From positions 62,001 through 126,000 of the forward strand of contig BDIU01000148.1 in assembly GCA_002118135.1 (NCBI GenBank): 64,000 nucleotides of DNA, written 5' to 3'. The notes under the pieces were generated by a model. It did not search any database and was not told the DNA's origin. It was given only the letters and a program-made list of their open reading frames with translations. Each line of letters starts with the position of its first letter. Position 1 is the first letter of the stretch. This DNA comes from Trebouxia sp. TZW2008. Taxonomy: Eukaryota; Chlorophyta; Trebouxiophyceae; Trebouxiales; Trebouxiaceae. The position numbers were made by a program, and so were the translations under genes. Below, in pieces: positions 10,418 to 20,924 of the stretch.

Positions 10418-11865
10418 TCACACAGTGACATTTGCGGGCGTGGCCATGGTGTATGTGCTGGTGTCATTGACAGAGTCCCCGCAGCCTGCAATGAGTGTGC
10501 CCAGGGAGCCGACGTACCCACTGACAGCTGAACCAGCATCTGTGAAGTTAGCACTCTCAATCTGGTTGCCAACTGAAGTGAAGGTTGCAGGGATGTTGGT
10601 GATAACCTTGGGCAGACCCTCAACTAGGACACCAATCTGTGTGAAGTCAATGGTGTTCAGCAGCTGGTTGATCATGCCGCCGAAGGTAGCCAGGTGGTAG
10701 TTGGTGGTGAAGTTGCCTAGGAAGTAGCCAACGCCAGTGGGGTCCACAGCTGTTGCAAGGTCATTGCCCAGAGTGTTCAGCTGGTCACTGTTGAGTGGGG
10801 TGTGGGTGGTGGCCAAAATCTGTCCCACTGAAGAGAAGTTGATGGCCTTAAACAGGATGGCCCAAGTGTCACCAGAAGACTGGAAGTCTGAGGAGATCTG
10901 GTTGCCCATGTTGTTGAGCACCTCTCCAGCAGTGTTGGTGTCAATCACTGAAGATGCATTGCCGAGCAGAGCACCAAGTTGGTTCATGTCCAGGTTGCCC
11001 TCAGCGCTGCTGAGAGCAGATCCGTTGGTGAGTCCCAAAGCAGTGGCTAGCTCAATCAGGGTGTTTGCGTTTGTGGTGCTAGCGTCCATGCAGGTGTTGG
11101 AGTTGTAGCTTTGCTCTGGTTGAGGACTGTAGGGTGGGCTGTACTGAGGTACCCCAGGAGGACTGCCTGCAACAGCCACAGTCTACCAACTCAACAGATA
11201 TGTGTGTCTGCTGAGACAAGGTGCAAATGACCTAGTGGGTGCTGACTGCACTCCTGCAGTGGGATGGATTTATGCAAAAGCAGCCGCCAGAAGCGCAAGC
11301 GCCGAAGCTGCAGACATCAGAGCTTGCTGCGGGATATATCGAGAACATTTTGGCGTGCATTGCACGATGCAGAAGACGATCTAGCGCGCAAGCAGCAAGG
11401 TGGCCATGCACTGCTGCAGGAAATTTGCTGCAATTAACACCCGCCCGCTGTGCGTCTCTTGCAGCTTTTGAGACTCTGCTGTGTGCGGATGGAAGGTAAG
11501 TCTACACGGTGCCATTACAATGGCTTAACCGCTTTGCAACACGATCGTGGGACCATGACCAGGCGGCACGAGCTTGCGAGGGCGGCTATTGGCATTTACC
11601 TGATGCAAGGAGCGCTGTCGCCAAAATGCAGCACACCGCCAAGGTCCAGGATGAATTCATAGCTGTTGTGTTGGTCACCGGGCCGCGTCCTTAGGCTCTG
11701 CAGATCAAGGTGAGGCAGTCAGCCGTGGGCAACATACAACAATGTTTCGCGGCACAAAGGCTGACAATCGGGCCACTTGAACACACGACAACGACGGCAA
11801 TGACACTGGTGTACACAATCGCCCGGCACGGTGAAGGCGAAGAGCTTGCTTCGTCGTGGCTCACC
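10418..11865 (-). CDS. Unrecognised, possibly secreted or surface protein (5' end incomplete)
   Basis: The main exon is 10418-11166, read from an acceptor TTGCAG|GC to a TGA at 10418-10420, about 249 codons. A Pro-rich stretch (SPPGVPQYSPPYSPQPEQ) is followed by a helical, Asn/Thr-rich domain with several N-glycosylation sequons (NFTT, NFTD, NDTS, NVTV) and only two cysteines. A plausible preceding exon ends at 11865 (donor GCAG|GTGAGC) in the phase needed and encodes a hydrophobic segment, LDLAAAVLLTCGSSQ, that could be part of a signal peptide. No in-frame ATG was found there, so the start is unresolved. The domain shows weak internal periodicity around the motif F(S/T)(S/Q)(V/I)G. I do not recognise the family. 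Extracellular location is inferred from composition and sequons only. Confidence 0.5.
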
Positions 11866-11869
11866 TGCG

Positions 11870-12254
11870 TTCGGCTGTGAGCTTCCACACGTAAGCAATA
11901 CGGCAGCAGCAAGATCAAGCCTGCGCTCTACGATCTGTCTGATGTATGTTTGCGGTGATGTACTTATCCAGGAGGCAAGCAAGAGTCACAGTCCCTTCCG
12001 TCAGCTGCAGGGACGGCTCATCACATCCAGATCGGCTCACGATGAGTACAAGCCTGACCCAATTCTTCACGCACGTGTTCTGCCAGATCGCTAATTAGTA
12101 AGGGTAGCCACGTCCAAGGGGCATTTGATTGGCCATCTGGCGCGTGACGTAGTATGTTCCCGCTGCGGTCAGCTACCACTTCCGACGCACGTGATCGGCA
12201 ATGAGACAGCTTATGTAACAAGCAGCTCCAGTTGTTTTATCCAGAAGCAAATGA
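11870..12254. other. GC-rich, CpG-containing 5' region
   Basis: Base composition shifts to higher GC with frequent CpG from about 11280 to 12230. The same shift is seen at the 5' ends of NFS1, U-box, CER10 and Fd-GOGAT. It therefore probably holds the promoter and first exon(s) of the minus-strand gene at 10418 and perhaps a divergent plus-strand promoter. No exact transcription start can be given. Confidence 0.4.
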
Positions 12255-12491
12255 ATGGCGCAAGCAGTACTGCAAGCGCAAATTCTTGACAACTCCGACA
12301 GGTCTGCTGTGAAGGCCATGTCGGTCTCGTGCCGAGACAGAAAGGTGCGCCTGTTTCAACCACTACAATGCATGCATGCCTCTCCCCATCAACCCTTGTT
12401 TAGGGGTTCTTCTTTGCGTGATTTAGTTGATAGCAAGAAGCGTGCCTGCAACAGAGGTCAGGCAGCTAAATTTGCATCCAAGGTTGTTTGA
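12255..12491 (+). CDS. Doubtful small ORF beside a GC-rich promoter-like region
   Basis: An ATG at 12255 opens 78 codons (start MAQAVLQAQILDNSDRS), basic and Ser-rich in the middle, ending in a TGA. A possible donor, AAAG|GTGCGC, lies inside it, so it could instead be a first exon. It resembles no family I know. Its position just downstream of the GC-rich region is the only context support. Confidence 0.25.
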   Translation: MAQAVLQAQILDNSDRSAVKAMSVSCRDRKVRLFQPLQCMHASPHQPLFRGSSLRDLVDSKKRACNRGQAAKFASKVV

Positions 12492-13200
12492 TTGGCCATT
12501 ATATACTTCATGAAGGATATATCACTATATATACGTATATATATGCATATATAAGCTTAGCGGGGGTGCGGGGGGTCGGGGAAGCTCCCACGTAAATCGA
12601 GATGGATTATTGCACTCTCATGCTGTCTATTTTGTACAAACACGTGCTCAGTCAGTTGTCACACAGGCTCCTTGTCTTGCTTGCATGCTGTGCCCGAATG
12701 CATTTGATGACTGTGTCGCAACTGACTCATCAGGTCGAATGCAAGGAGATCGTGACTGAATACAACACATCAATGTAAGTCATGCATGCGCACAAGGCCT
12801 GGCTAGGGCTGTGAATCATGCAAGCACATCGACGTCGACGATGTGATGACGTCATCACATGTACCAAATATTGGAATATCAGCCAAGCAAGCTATCCAAA
12901 TCAGAAAGTGACTCTCCTGTTCAGGGCAAATGATGATACAGAACCAATTGTCGCCATTTTCATTGATGAAACGGAGGCTACAAAACAGGGGGCTACACAT
13001 AGCGATCTGCCATGCACTCAAGTCAGCGCACTACGCTGACCTTCACAATGCACGTCATTTGTAGCTATGATGCAATCAAATGAGTACTGGGGAGCATGCA
13101 GGCATACAGCCCTCTAGAGAACGCAGATCTGCGCTCATCCTGTCATTTGGCTGCTTTCTGTGTGGCCCTATTCACAGCTCCATCATGTCGCTGCAGTCTA
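12492..13200. other. Gene-poor, AT-rich interval
   Basis: A run of TATA/ATAT-type alternating sequence occupies about 12515-12556 (including TATATACGTATATATATGCA), flanked by unremarkable sequence with a CATCGACGTCGACGATG palindrome at about 12827-12843. I see no exon here. Confidence 0.5.
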
Positions 13201-13309
13201 GTCTTCGAGCTTGTTCACTGTTCTGTTGCTTGGCTGCTTCCTGATATCAGCCTGATTTACAATGCGCAAATGCTGCGGCTTCACGTTTTGGCCTTTTTCA
13301 GAACACGAA

Positions 13310-13490
13310 ACTGTCACTGCTTCAATTCTAGAAGGGGCTTGGCAAGCCCAGGTGCACCAACAACATCGCACAACTCCAATACTGTGGCTGCTTTTGACGT
13401 GTTTATAATGGGCAAGCATCGCTGCTTCAGTTCCAGGAAAGGCTTGACAAGCCCAGGTGCACCAATGGCATCGCACAGCTCCAACAATTT
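13310..13490 (-). pseudogene. Two echoes of the last Mit_KHE1-like exon, downstream of its stop
   Basis: Two copies of the final coding segment lie beyond the stop codon. The one at about 13400-13490 reads LELCDAIGAPGLVKPFLELK. The one at about 13312-13385 reads LELCDVVGAPGLAKPLLELK and then hits an in-frame stop. The true exon reads LELCNVIGAPELVKPLLELK. A still weaker third remnant may lie near 13250-13300. They are tandem with about 105-115 base spacing. Confidence 0.8.
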
Positions 13491-13499
13491 GGCTGCTGC

Positions 13500-16246
13500 T
13501 TACTTTTTGGCCTTGTTCACAATGCGTAGCTGCCGCTGCTTGAGCTCCAGGAGCGGTTTGACAAGCTCAGGCGCACCAATGACATTGCACAGCTCCAAAA
13601 CATCCTCCTCAGACAAAGCCCCATCAGGCCTGTTGGCCACTCTGGTCACGTAGTCATCCAGGGCGGGAACTGCGATGAACTCCATGCCAACAACAGGAGC
13701 TGGAGTGCTTGTCTGAGCACAAGTGACTGCTGCATTGCTGTCGCCATTTGCTCCTGCCACAGTCCCTGCACACAATAGCTATGATTGTGAAAAGGCCTGT
13801 GCAGAAAGGCATTGCACCATCAGGCCTGATTGCCACTCTGGTCACGTAGTCATCCAGGGCAGGAACTGCAATGAGCTCCATGCCAACAACAGGAGCTGGA
13901 GTGCTTGTCTGAGCAGGAGTGACTGCTGTATTGCTGTAGCCATTCGCTCCTGCCACAGTTCCTGCACACCACAGCCATGCTAGTGAAAAAGCTATGCAGA
14001 AAGGCATTGCACCACCAGACCTGTTTGCCATTCCTGCACACAATGGCCATGCTCTTGAACACTATCATGCAGCAAGCTGCTGTGCACCAAACACTTCTTT
14101 CAGCAGATTTTGTCTAGCTGAGCAGCTGTCATGCGCGTTGTTTTACAACCCAAGCAATGTACTGTCAATAACCACTAGCAGGAATGCAAATCTTGCATAA
14201 TTGATGCAGCAAAGCGCTGAGCATTGACCGATGACAACCAGTCATGCTCATGCACTTGCAACTTGCACATCATGCAGTCAACATGACGGAGACAATGCAA
14301 TCCCAGCTTTCAGAGTTGCTGCCACAGAAATTTGCATATGCTGACCTGTGGCCTGGGCGAGGTACCCAGCACCAACAGGAGGGGTCTGTCCTGCAGCCAG
14401 TGGGGGTGCACCACCTCCACCCTGAATGTTGGGGTAGTGAATAGGTCCATTCCCGTCGCCGTTGACTGCTTGAGCAGAAGGCAGTGAATCAAGCATGGTC
14501 TGATACGTCTGAGGGTGCTGATCAGAAGGGGGGCCTAGACCCGGGTAGCCTTGGGGGTTGAAGGGGGCTTGAGATGGGTAATTTCCCTGAGCACTGGGAG
14601 CTGCTGAGCTTTGCTGAGGCTGAGCGCTGAGTCCTGTAGCTTGAGAGGCAAAGCCAATGTCAGCTTGAGGGCCAAAATTGGGGTCAGCTTGAGGGGCAAA
14701 TCCTGTGTAAACATGAAGGTTGCCGCCATCCTGTGGCTGCTGTTGATGCTGCTGGTTTTGGACTTGAAGCTCACTTGGGCTTGCAACTATCTGCTGTTGG
14801 TGCTGCTGGTTTGAGTGAAGGTTTGTGAGGCCTGCAGTTAGAGGCTGCTGGGAGGTGGGAGCCTGGCCTAGCTTCTTGAGAGTAGCAGCTCCTGAAGCGC
14901 CCTTGTAATGCTTGTATGACAGGTATCCTGCAGTAAACAGCTGAAAATATATATTGTGTATCTGTAGCAACAGCACTTACATATACATGAGGCATCACTT
15001 GTGACATGCATGAAGCTGTGGCTATGCATGCAGAATTGCTGCAGCTTTGTCTGTGTTCTGTGATTGTGTCAATACATTGTCAAGCTGGACAGGCTACACT
15101 TTGATCTTGCATGAGTGCCCTTCAAGATGGGAGGCACCCAAATCATTGTCAGCCTCACAGTGACAATCGCATTCAGGACAAAAGGTGCAAATCAGCATTT
15201 GCTGTCAAGCCCATTGCATACCTGTGTAGCCAGAAAGCATGGGTGGCAGTCCAATGAGGACCAAAGTGTCAACAGTGAAGGCAGCATAGACAGGCAGCTA
15301 ACATGTACCACAGTCACAGTCATGGTCACAGGAAATTTGACAGTGGTAGATTAACATTTGCCGTCAAACTCATTGCATACCTGTGTAGCCAGCAGTTTTG
15401 CGCCATATGCATGAGCTTAGGAGTGAGTGCATTGCAGATACTCCCATGCCCAAGTGACCATCAAGTCTCATACCTGTGTAGCCAGTAAGCATAGGAGGAA
15501 GGCCAATGAGCACCAAGGTGTCCACAGTGAAAGCCACGGGGAGCGCAGCACAGGCAGCCGATAGCTTCCAGTACTCTGACTTTCCCTGAGATGCAGCGAT
15601 CGAAGCCAATTGCTGATTGACGACTTCATCTGGGATGCTGCTCGGATGATAGACTATCAACTGCTTGATCCCTCTTTTGATGCCAGTCAGCAAGCGGGAC
15701 TCTCGGCTGACATTTTCAACTTGGCGCTGTCCCATGTCATGCACTCTGCGCCTGACACCCTTCTCCTTCTGGCCCCACTGCTGCCACATACTGTCAAATT
15801 TGGTCTGCAGACACGATACAAATTGAGCTTACGAGCCTTGCTGCCGAATGCTCTCATTGCATGTGTGCAGAGGTCGACTGGTGGTTTCCAACGTGTGCAC
15901 GCTCTCGTACCTGAGCCTTTTGGGCATAGTCTCGGACCTTCTGCGGCACCTTGCTCTTGCTAGGTTCACTGGGGAGATTCTGTGCTGGCACCGGCAGGTA
16001 TACTAGCTGTACCAGATCGCCTTGATGAAACAACGGAATAGCAAACACGGTCACTTCGGAAAGCTTGTCGAGGCCAGTCTTGTCCGCCTTCTCAAGGACA
16101 GCTGCCCGCGTATGCTCATTCTGTGCAGGATCGACAAGCTCTTCTGCCGTCATTGTTTCGTGTGTGAGCAGCGAAGGAACGATCGCTATGTGAATGCCTG
16201 CAAGCATGCTTGACTTCTTGTCGCTTCTGCCTCGCTCTGAAACCAT
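13500..16246 (-). CDS. Mitochondrial K+/H+ exchange-related (Mit_KHE1-like) membrane protein
   Basis: Exons in order: 16246-15911, 15804-15474, 14927-14346, 13765-13500. All are GT-AG and in phase, giving 504 aa. I assign the Mit_KHE1 family by pattern: a beta-type start (VTVFAIPLFHQGDLVQLVYL), a basic amphipathic region, IVYHPSSIPDEVVNQQL followed by a hydrophobic segment (FTVDTLVLIGLPPML), then YLSYKHYKGASGAATLKKLG. Plant and fungal members share YPSS...L, the LP...P membrane segment and a Y(R/K).Y..G motif, and are linked to mitochondrial K+/H+ exchange. An unusual ~200-residue Gln/Pro/Ala-rich linker (exon 3) precedes a conserved-looking C-terminus with LELCNVIGAPELVKPLLELK. The first ~45 residues could be a targeting extension. 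Echoes of exons 2 and 4 fill introns 2 and 3 and the 3' flank. The family call is moderate because it rests on motifs alone. Confidence 0.58.
13800..14050 (-). pseudogene. Duplicate of Mit_KHE1-like exon 4 first part, plus a third remnant
   Basis: After an acceptor (TGTGCAG|GA at about 13959) the segment encodes TVAGANGYSNTAVTPAQTST and continues, like exon 4, to DDYVTRVAIRPDG, followed by a possible donor ATG|GTGCAA at about 13826. Start and end are both phase 1, so it could be included upstream of exon 4 without a frame change. A shorter, more decayed third copy lies at about 14005-14048. Confidence 0.75.
15205..15300 (-). pseudogene. Echo of the Mit_KHE1-like exon 2 end
   Basis: The reverse strand reads FTVDTLVLIGLPPMLSGYT followed by G|GTATGC; the real exon 2 end reads FTVDTLVLIGLPPMLTGYT. 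The donor is intact and in the same phase. A further fragment with only the donor region (CATACCTGTGTAGCCAG on the plus strand) is at about 15373-15393. Both lie in intron 2. Confidence 0.82.
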
Positions 16247-16823
16247 GACAGCTAACGCCTACCCTCTGGGACACCACTTGCTCTCTGATTTGGACTTGGC
16301 GAGTTTGCCGGTGTTTTCGCACAAAAACAGTTTGCAGCATTGACAGTGTGTGGTATTTTGAATGCCCAAGCTTCTTGTGCCAACAGAAAAGGCCACTCAC
16401 AAAACTGTATCAATGAAAGGAATGCTGACGCGTCGCTCACTCGTAATCCGCCTACTCACCACTACCAATGAATACTCATGCAAATCAAATCAAGCTTTCT
16501 CTATTTCAAACTTGTGTCAAACCAAGATGTTGAGTCTTCCAGAAATACTGCATTCAAGGGTATACCAAAAGCCCAGTATTGAGTTGAAACTACACAGCAG
16601 CAGTTCCTTTGATTGCTGCATAACAAATCAATCACGAACTATCACATGCCTGGCGGTCAGCTGACTGTCAAAGTCACTAGGATATACTCGAATGAATGTC
16701 ACAAAGTTCCAAAATCCCAAATGCAGTACATCAACAACCTGTCAGTGCAACCTGGACATGAGCTCTCAGAACGACAAAAAAGAGACAGTAAACACAAAAC
16801 TTGCTGAACAAAAGTAAATCTGA
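16247..16823. other. Intergenic
   Basis: This lies between the start of the Mit_KHE1-like gene and the stop of the next minus-strand gene. The part near 16250 is GC-richer and probably promoter. The rest is AT-rich and shows no exon, RNA gene or repeat that I can identify. Confidence 0.45.
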
Positions 16824-17549
16824 TCAAGGCTCGGCATCAGCATTGCCTCTGTCCTGCTCATGCAACACATACGCTAGGGATGCGATCTTCACCATTTTGA
16901 TTACAATGTGAGCTTGTGGCAGCAAACTTGCGCCTCCCCATACAATAGCACCAATCAGCTTTCGGCGCTTGTGCCAAGGTATGGGTACATCTGTGCCAGA
17001 CCCAGAAGGCCTCTGCTGCTTGTGATTTGCGTGCTGATGCTCAGACTGCTGTTGCTGTTGCTGCATTGTCTCTTGCAAAATGTGCTGAATGTGTCGCTGC
17101 TGCATCAGCTGCTGTGACAAGGCAGCAAGGGCTTCGTCTGTTGCCTGCTGCTTGCTTGCCATGTGATGATGGCAGATCTGCAGAAGCAAGGCAGAGCTTC
17201 AAACTCAATGTGACACCCTTCTCATTGCAATGCAGTAGCCAAACATTGGCAGCTTCTTGGAATGCAGCATCTTGTGCTGTGCAGAGAAGGCGCTGCAGGT
17301 GACAAGTGGCATGCTGCATATGTGCTGTTGTTGCTTCAATCACATGGGTATCACATTCCAAAGCTGCAAACATGCAGCATGATGCTAAGCCTGGCTTAGT
17401 CAAATGTACATTCCTTAATTCAATAATTCAATAATTCATTCAATGTACATCATATACTGTAAAGCGCTGCTTGATTCACCTGCACATATTTCATGAAGAC
17501 TTCTTTCTGCATTGCCCAATCTGCCTTGTCATTGCTGATGCCTGACTTC
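16824..17549 (-). CDS. Unrecognised Gln-rich protein (3' part; gene structure incomplete)
   Basis: Three coding segments are visible. (1) 17549-17480, bounded by TTTGCAG| and CAG|GTGAAT, encodes KSGISNDKADWAMQKEVFMK and more. (2) From 17313 (acceptor ATGCAG|), in phase with the first, it encodes HATCHLQRLLCTAQDAAFQE onward. (3) From about 17179 to the TGA at 16824, after CTGCAG|, it encodes a basic Gln-rich stretch and ends in a region with PWHKRRKLIGAIVWGGASLL. That region may be membrane-associated. The junction between segments 2 and 3 is not resolved in phase, and the 5' exons were not found. The family is unknown. Confidence 0.42.
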
Positions 17550-18416
17550 CTGCAAATGCATTGTTCAAGCGTGACAGCGTATTCAGCTTTTAAATATCAT
17601 GATACTCAGAATAAGCTGGTCTGATGATGTTGTATCAGCTCTTTGGGGTTGGGGCAAGAAGGGACAGCAGCCCTGGAGGTCAACAAAGCCACCAGCTTGT
17701 CCAACAGTCACATTTCTCACGATAGGTGCCCAAGGGTGTACTTCAGCTTTCTGCATTGAACGTCACTGCTCATCCTGCGTGTACTGGCTGCTTAGCAACG
17801 TCTGCAACCTGCCTGCAGTTACTAGAGATGCTGCCGACACCTTTTTGACGGCTGAACAAGACAATGCCTCCCCTCACAATCTGTCTCAGCATTGGCATGA
17901 AAGTTCTGAAGGCAGGTCATGCAGGTTTCTGGTGTGGTTCTCAGGTAGACAACAACAACATTATCTGGGAATCACTGCCTGTGCGTTACTGCTTGTGACC
18001 AACAGCAGCAGCAAAGCAGACAACGCAGAGCATCTCAACACAATCTCAGCTGCAGACAGCCTCAGATCCACTTGACTACGTAGCTGAGGCATACAATCTT
18101 TTGTGATGGTCATCACAGGACACAAACAAGGCAGGTTGTGCTGCTAGCCATGCATTGCTCAGCAAGCTGAGCAGATGCACTGATCAGCAAATTGCGCCAG
18201 CGCAGGTCATAGAATATGCAGAGCAATGCAATCACTTGCCTCTGTGTCAGGTCAAAGGACCACAAGCAAAGCATGCAGGCAACTGTGTCCAAGGACCTCT
18301 CTGCCCTTCATGTCCAATATAATTGGTTCAGGTCAGCACATGATCGAACTGGTTGGAGACAGTTGATTGCTTCTGTACGTACCTAGCTTGGCCTGCTGAG
18401 CCTGCCTAGCCTACGT
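17550..18416. other. Interval without secure gene
   Basis: An intronless plus-strand frame is open at 17599-18075, but its composition and lack of flanking signals look like chance. The 5' exon of the minus-strand gene at 16824-17549 and the U-box 3' UTR should lie here. A diverged SINE-like element with an (AATG)n tail occupies about 18370-18432. Confidence 0.4.
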
Positions 18417-20406
18417 TTATAATGAATGAACGAATGAATGAAAGCGTGCGCTATGACCGGTGAACCGAGCAGAGTCAAGACAAGCGCTATGTCCCTCTCT
18501 CGCTTGCCTGACTATCAGCTCTTCACACAGGCGCAGTGCAAAAGCATCGCCGAACCCAGCAGCTTGCACCAGTTCAATGATTCTGCCCCAGCTGAAGGTG
18601 CTTTGCTGCTCCACAAAGCGGCTCAGTTTTTGGAATGTTGCATCGTCTGGCCTGCCATTGGGATCAGACGTCCAGCATGCTAAACATTGCCGCAGCAACT
18701 CAGCCTGCAAAGTAAGATTGATATTGGCAGAGAGAGAGACTAATTTTACATGCTTCAGCCAGCCAACAAGGCTGATTGCATGTGCCACACACTGGCAATG
18801 ACTATATGTACATGAGGTTCAGGCAGTTTATGACATGACCAAGCCTTAATGATCAACAGGGTAATCTTGTCATCATGCCAGCTCACACGAAATGTCAAAT
18901 ATTGATTGCATGCGTCGGATGTCCCATCAACATGATGCAATATGCAACAGAATAGCAGCAACAGCGTCGAAGGAACAGGAAAAAGGCCTTCTGCACGTCA
19001 AGCGCTTTTTCTGCGGTGCAAGATATGCAGTCTTGGTTCTCTCACAGCTGCTGCTGCCATCACTTTGCTGGTCGCTCAGGTGCAAGATGGCGTTACATGC
19101 ATTGCGCCTGACAGCTTAGTAGCGAACACAGGCATGACTAGAATGCAGACCTGCTGGCCTTTATCAGCGCCGCCTTGCAGTAATGAGTAGTACACCGCCG
19201 CTGCTTCATCTTTAAGTCCAGCAGCCAGCAAACCAGCAGCGAACAGCCGCATGCACACGTCATCATGAGCGCTGCCTGCAGTCAAGGTAAGAGCATAGGT
19301 CAGCATGCTCAGGCGTCATGCTCAGGTAACATGCTGAGGTTGGTAAGATCTGAAGACAGAGCCTGGTCCATGCATGTGTCCAGCAGGCAGCAAACCAGCA
19401 GCAAACAGCCGCATGCATACATCATTATGTGCACTGCCTGCAGCAGTCAAGGTACACTCATGCTGAGGAAACATAATAATCATGGCATTGACTAATTGCG
19501 CATTCAAGTACATGTGCTAGGTGCATGTGGCCCGAGTCCTATCATCTCGCCAGGCTGGCTTGTTCAGGAAATATGCTGAAACCAAGATGCTGAAGGCAGG
19601 GGCTGATGCGTGCATGTGCATACATCATGCAATCACCCTACATGCGTCTGAATACTACTTTGACATATCTGAGTCATGGCAGATGCCTTGTACAGTCAGG
19701 CCAGCTGTCCAGCTTTCAGATGCTCAAAGCTGTAAGGCATAAGTGCTGAAAGCGTGCAGTAGGCACAAGACGTACTTGGATGTGATTGGGTGTAGTTGAT
19801 GCAGCTCCTTGACAGGCCCTGCAACATGATGCGCTGCTCAGCACTGTCTTTCCTGACCCATGAATTAGCGCTTCAAACAAGCTGTAACACACCTGCACAG
19901 TGAAGTTTGTTCCCGCACAAAGTTCTGCAGCTCTGCGCACATACTTCATGGCGTCATGTCCTGGGCTGGCGCATGCTTTCTCGATGCAGTGGCGTGCTGT
20001 GCTTTCTCTGAAGTCTGATGCTCTGCATACACGTGAGAGAACCAAGTGAGCAAGAGTGCTAAACTTGAGATGCCTAGGCAAATTGTGTTCAGAGTGTAAC
20101 TGACCTGGATTTGACAATCCATACAGGAGTCAATGGGGATGCTGGATGTATTTCCATCCTTGTCACAGGGTCTGTGTTGCTTCCCTGCAGGTGCATCTCG
20201 ATCGCTGATCTCTCGTAGACTTGTCCAGCGCCGTTGATGACCGGCTCGTTGAACAGCTCATGCGTAATGGGGCAGACTAAATCTGGTGGATTCTCGAGCA
20301 ACGCCTCAGTCACAGGCGTAGCGGAAGCAAGTGACACTTTTGGAGGTATAATGGGCAACAAGGTCCCGGACGGTGTCGTGCACAAGGGGCTGCTGATCGC
20401 CGCCAT
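18417..20406 (-). CDS. U-box domain protein, probable E3 ubiquitin ligase
   Basis: Exon 1 is 20406-20105; an upstream in-frame ATG at 20454 would add 16 residues. It encodes a U-box, with NPPDLVCPITHELFNEPVI then GQVYERSAIEMHL and DPVTR...TPVWIVKS, the fold that binds E2 enzymes without zinc. Exon 2, 20022-19893 (in phase), encodes ASDFRESTARHCIEKACASP onward. Later exons 19275-19151 (DDVCMRLFAAGLLAAGLKDE) and 18704-18417 (QCLACWTSDPNGRPDDATF to the TAA) are in phase with each other. Exon 2 ends in phase 0 and 19275 starts in phase 1, so at least one small exon between them is missing; a candidate ends at about 19775. The C-terminal half looks helical, repeat-like and probably substrate-binding. 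Ligase activity is inferred from the U-box only. Confidence 0.75.
19375..19450 (-). pseudogene. Echo of U-box gene exon 3
   Basis: The reverse strand reads GSAHNDVCMRLFAAGLLPAG after an acceptor-like CTGCTGCAG; exon 3 reads GSAHDDVCMRLFAAGLLAAG. It then diverges without an obvious donor. It lies about 170 bases upstream (in gene direction) of the real exon. Confidence 0.8.
19515..19585 (-). mobile_element. LINE 3'-end relic
   Basis: The reverse strand (ACAAGCC(A/T)GCCTGGCGAGAT followed by GGACT...ACCTAGCA) matches the 3' end of the LINE at 58658-59740, including the last codons of its reverse transcriptase frame. It is a very short 5'-truncated copy. Confidence 0.55.
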
Positions 20407-20924
20407 TATGCCGCGGCGCACTTGCCAGGCGCAAGACTTATTTGCACATTGCAAGCCACTTCGCGCTTCTACGCGCGCGGCATGTGCGTGCAGACTTCGT
20501 TAGTGTTGCGGGTGACTCAGATACGTATTTGAAGGCAAGATGCCAACTGAGGCAGCTGCAGCATGAGCATTGCAGATCATCATGCCATGTCAAAGGCACT
20601 GCGGCATGCTGTTGTCTGACGGGCGCAAAGATAGCAGGATGGGATCAACATGTTACAGGCTCGGGTGTGAGCGCAGTGGAAGTGCTTGACTTGCAATCTT
20701 CTAGGCTTTTTCACATCAAGCTGACATCTGATCTTGATGATCACATTCTGAGCAGCCAGAGCTTCAGCCAGGATTTGAAGCTTAGTGCAGCCATGCTACA
20801 GACATGCACCTAGCGAAATGCATCCAGAAGTCACGGTCAAGCTTCACAAAGAAATAGTGATGCCAATTCATTGACATGTGAGCAATGGAGACCGGTCTCA
20901 CACAGAAAATCATGTTTGCTGCAG

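Noticed and set aside
11281..11340. Signal-peptide first exon for the gene at 10418 (minus-strand ATG near 11314 giving MSAASALALLAAAFA)
   Set aside because: It looks like a signal peptide but runs into TAA with no donor, so it cannot be joined to the main exon.
12515..12556. Replication origin or centromere-like AT tract
   Set aside because: Only about 40 bases of alternating AT. Nothing distinguishes it from a simple repeat.
17599..18075. Intronless plus-strand open frame of 158 codons
   Set aside because: No family resemblance, no promoter-like context and composition like other chance frames in this TG/CA-rich sequence. Genes here are intron-dense.
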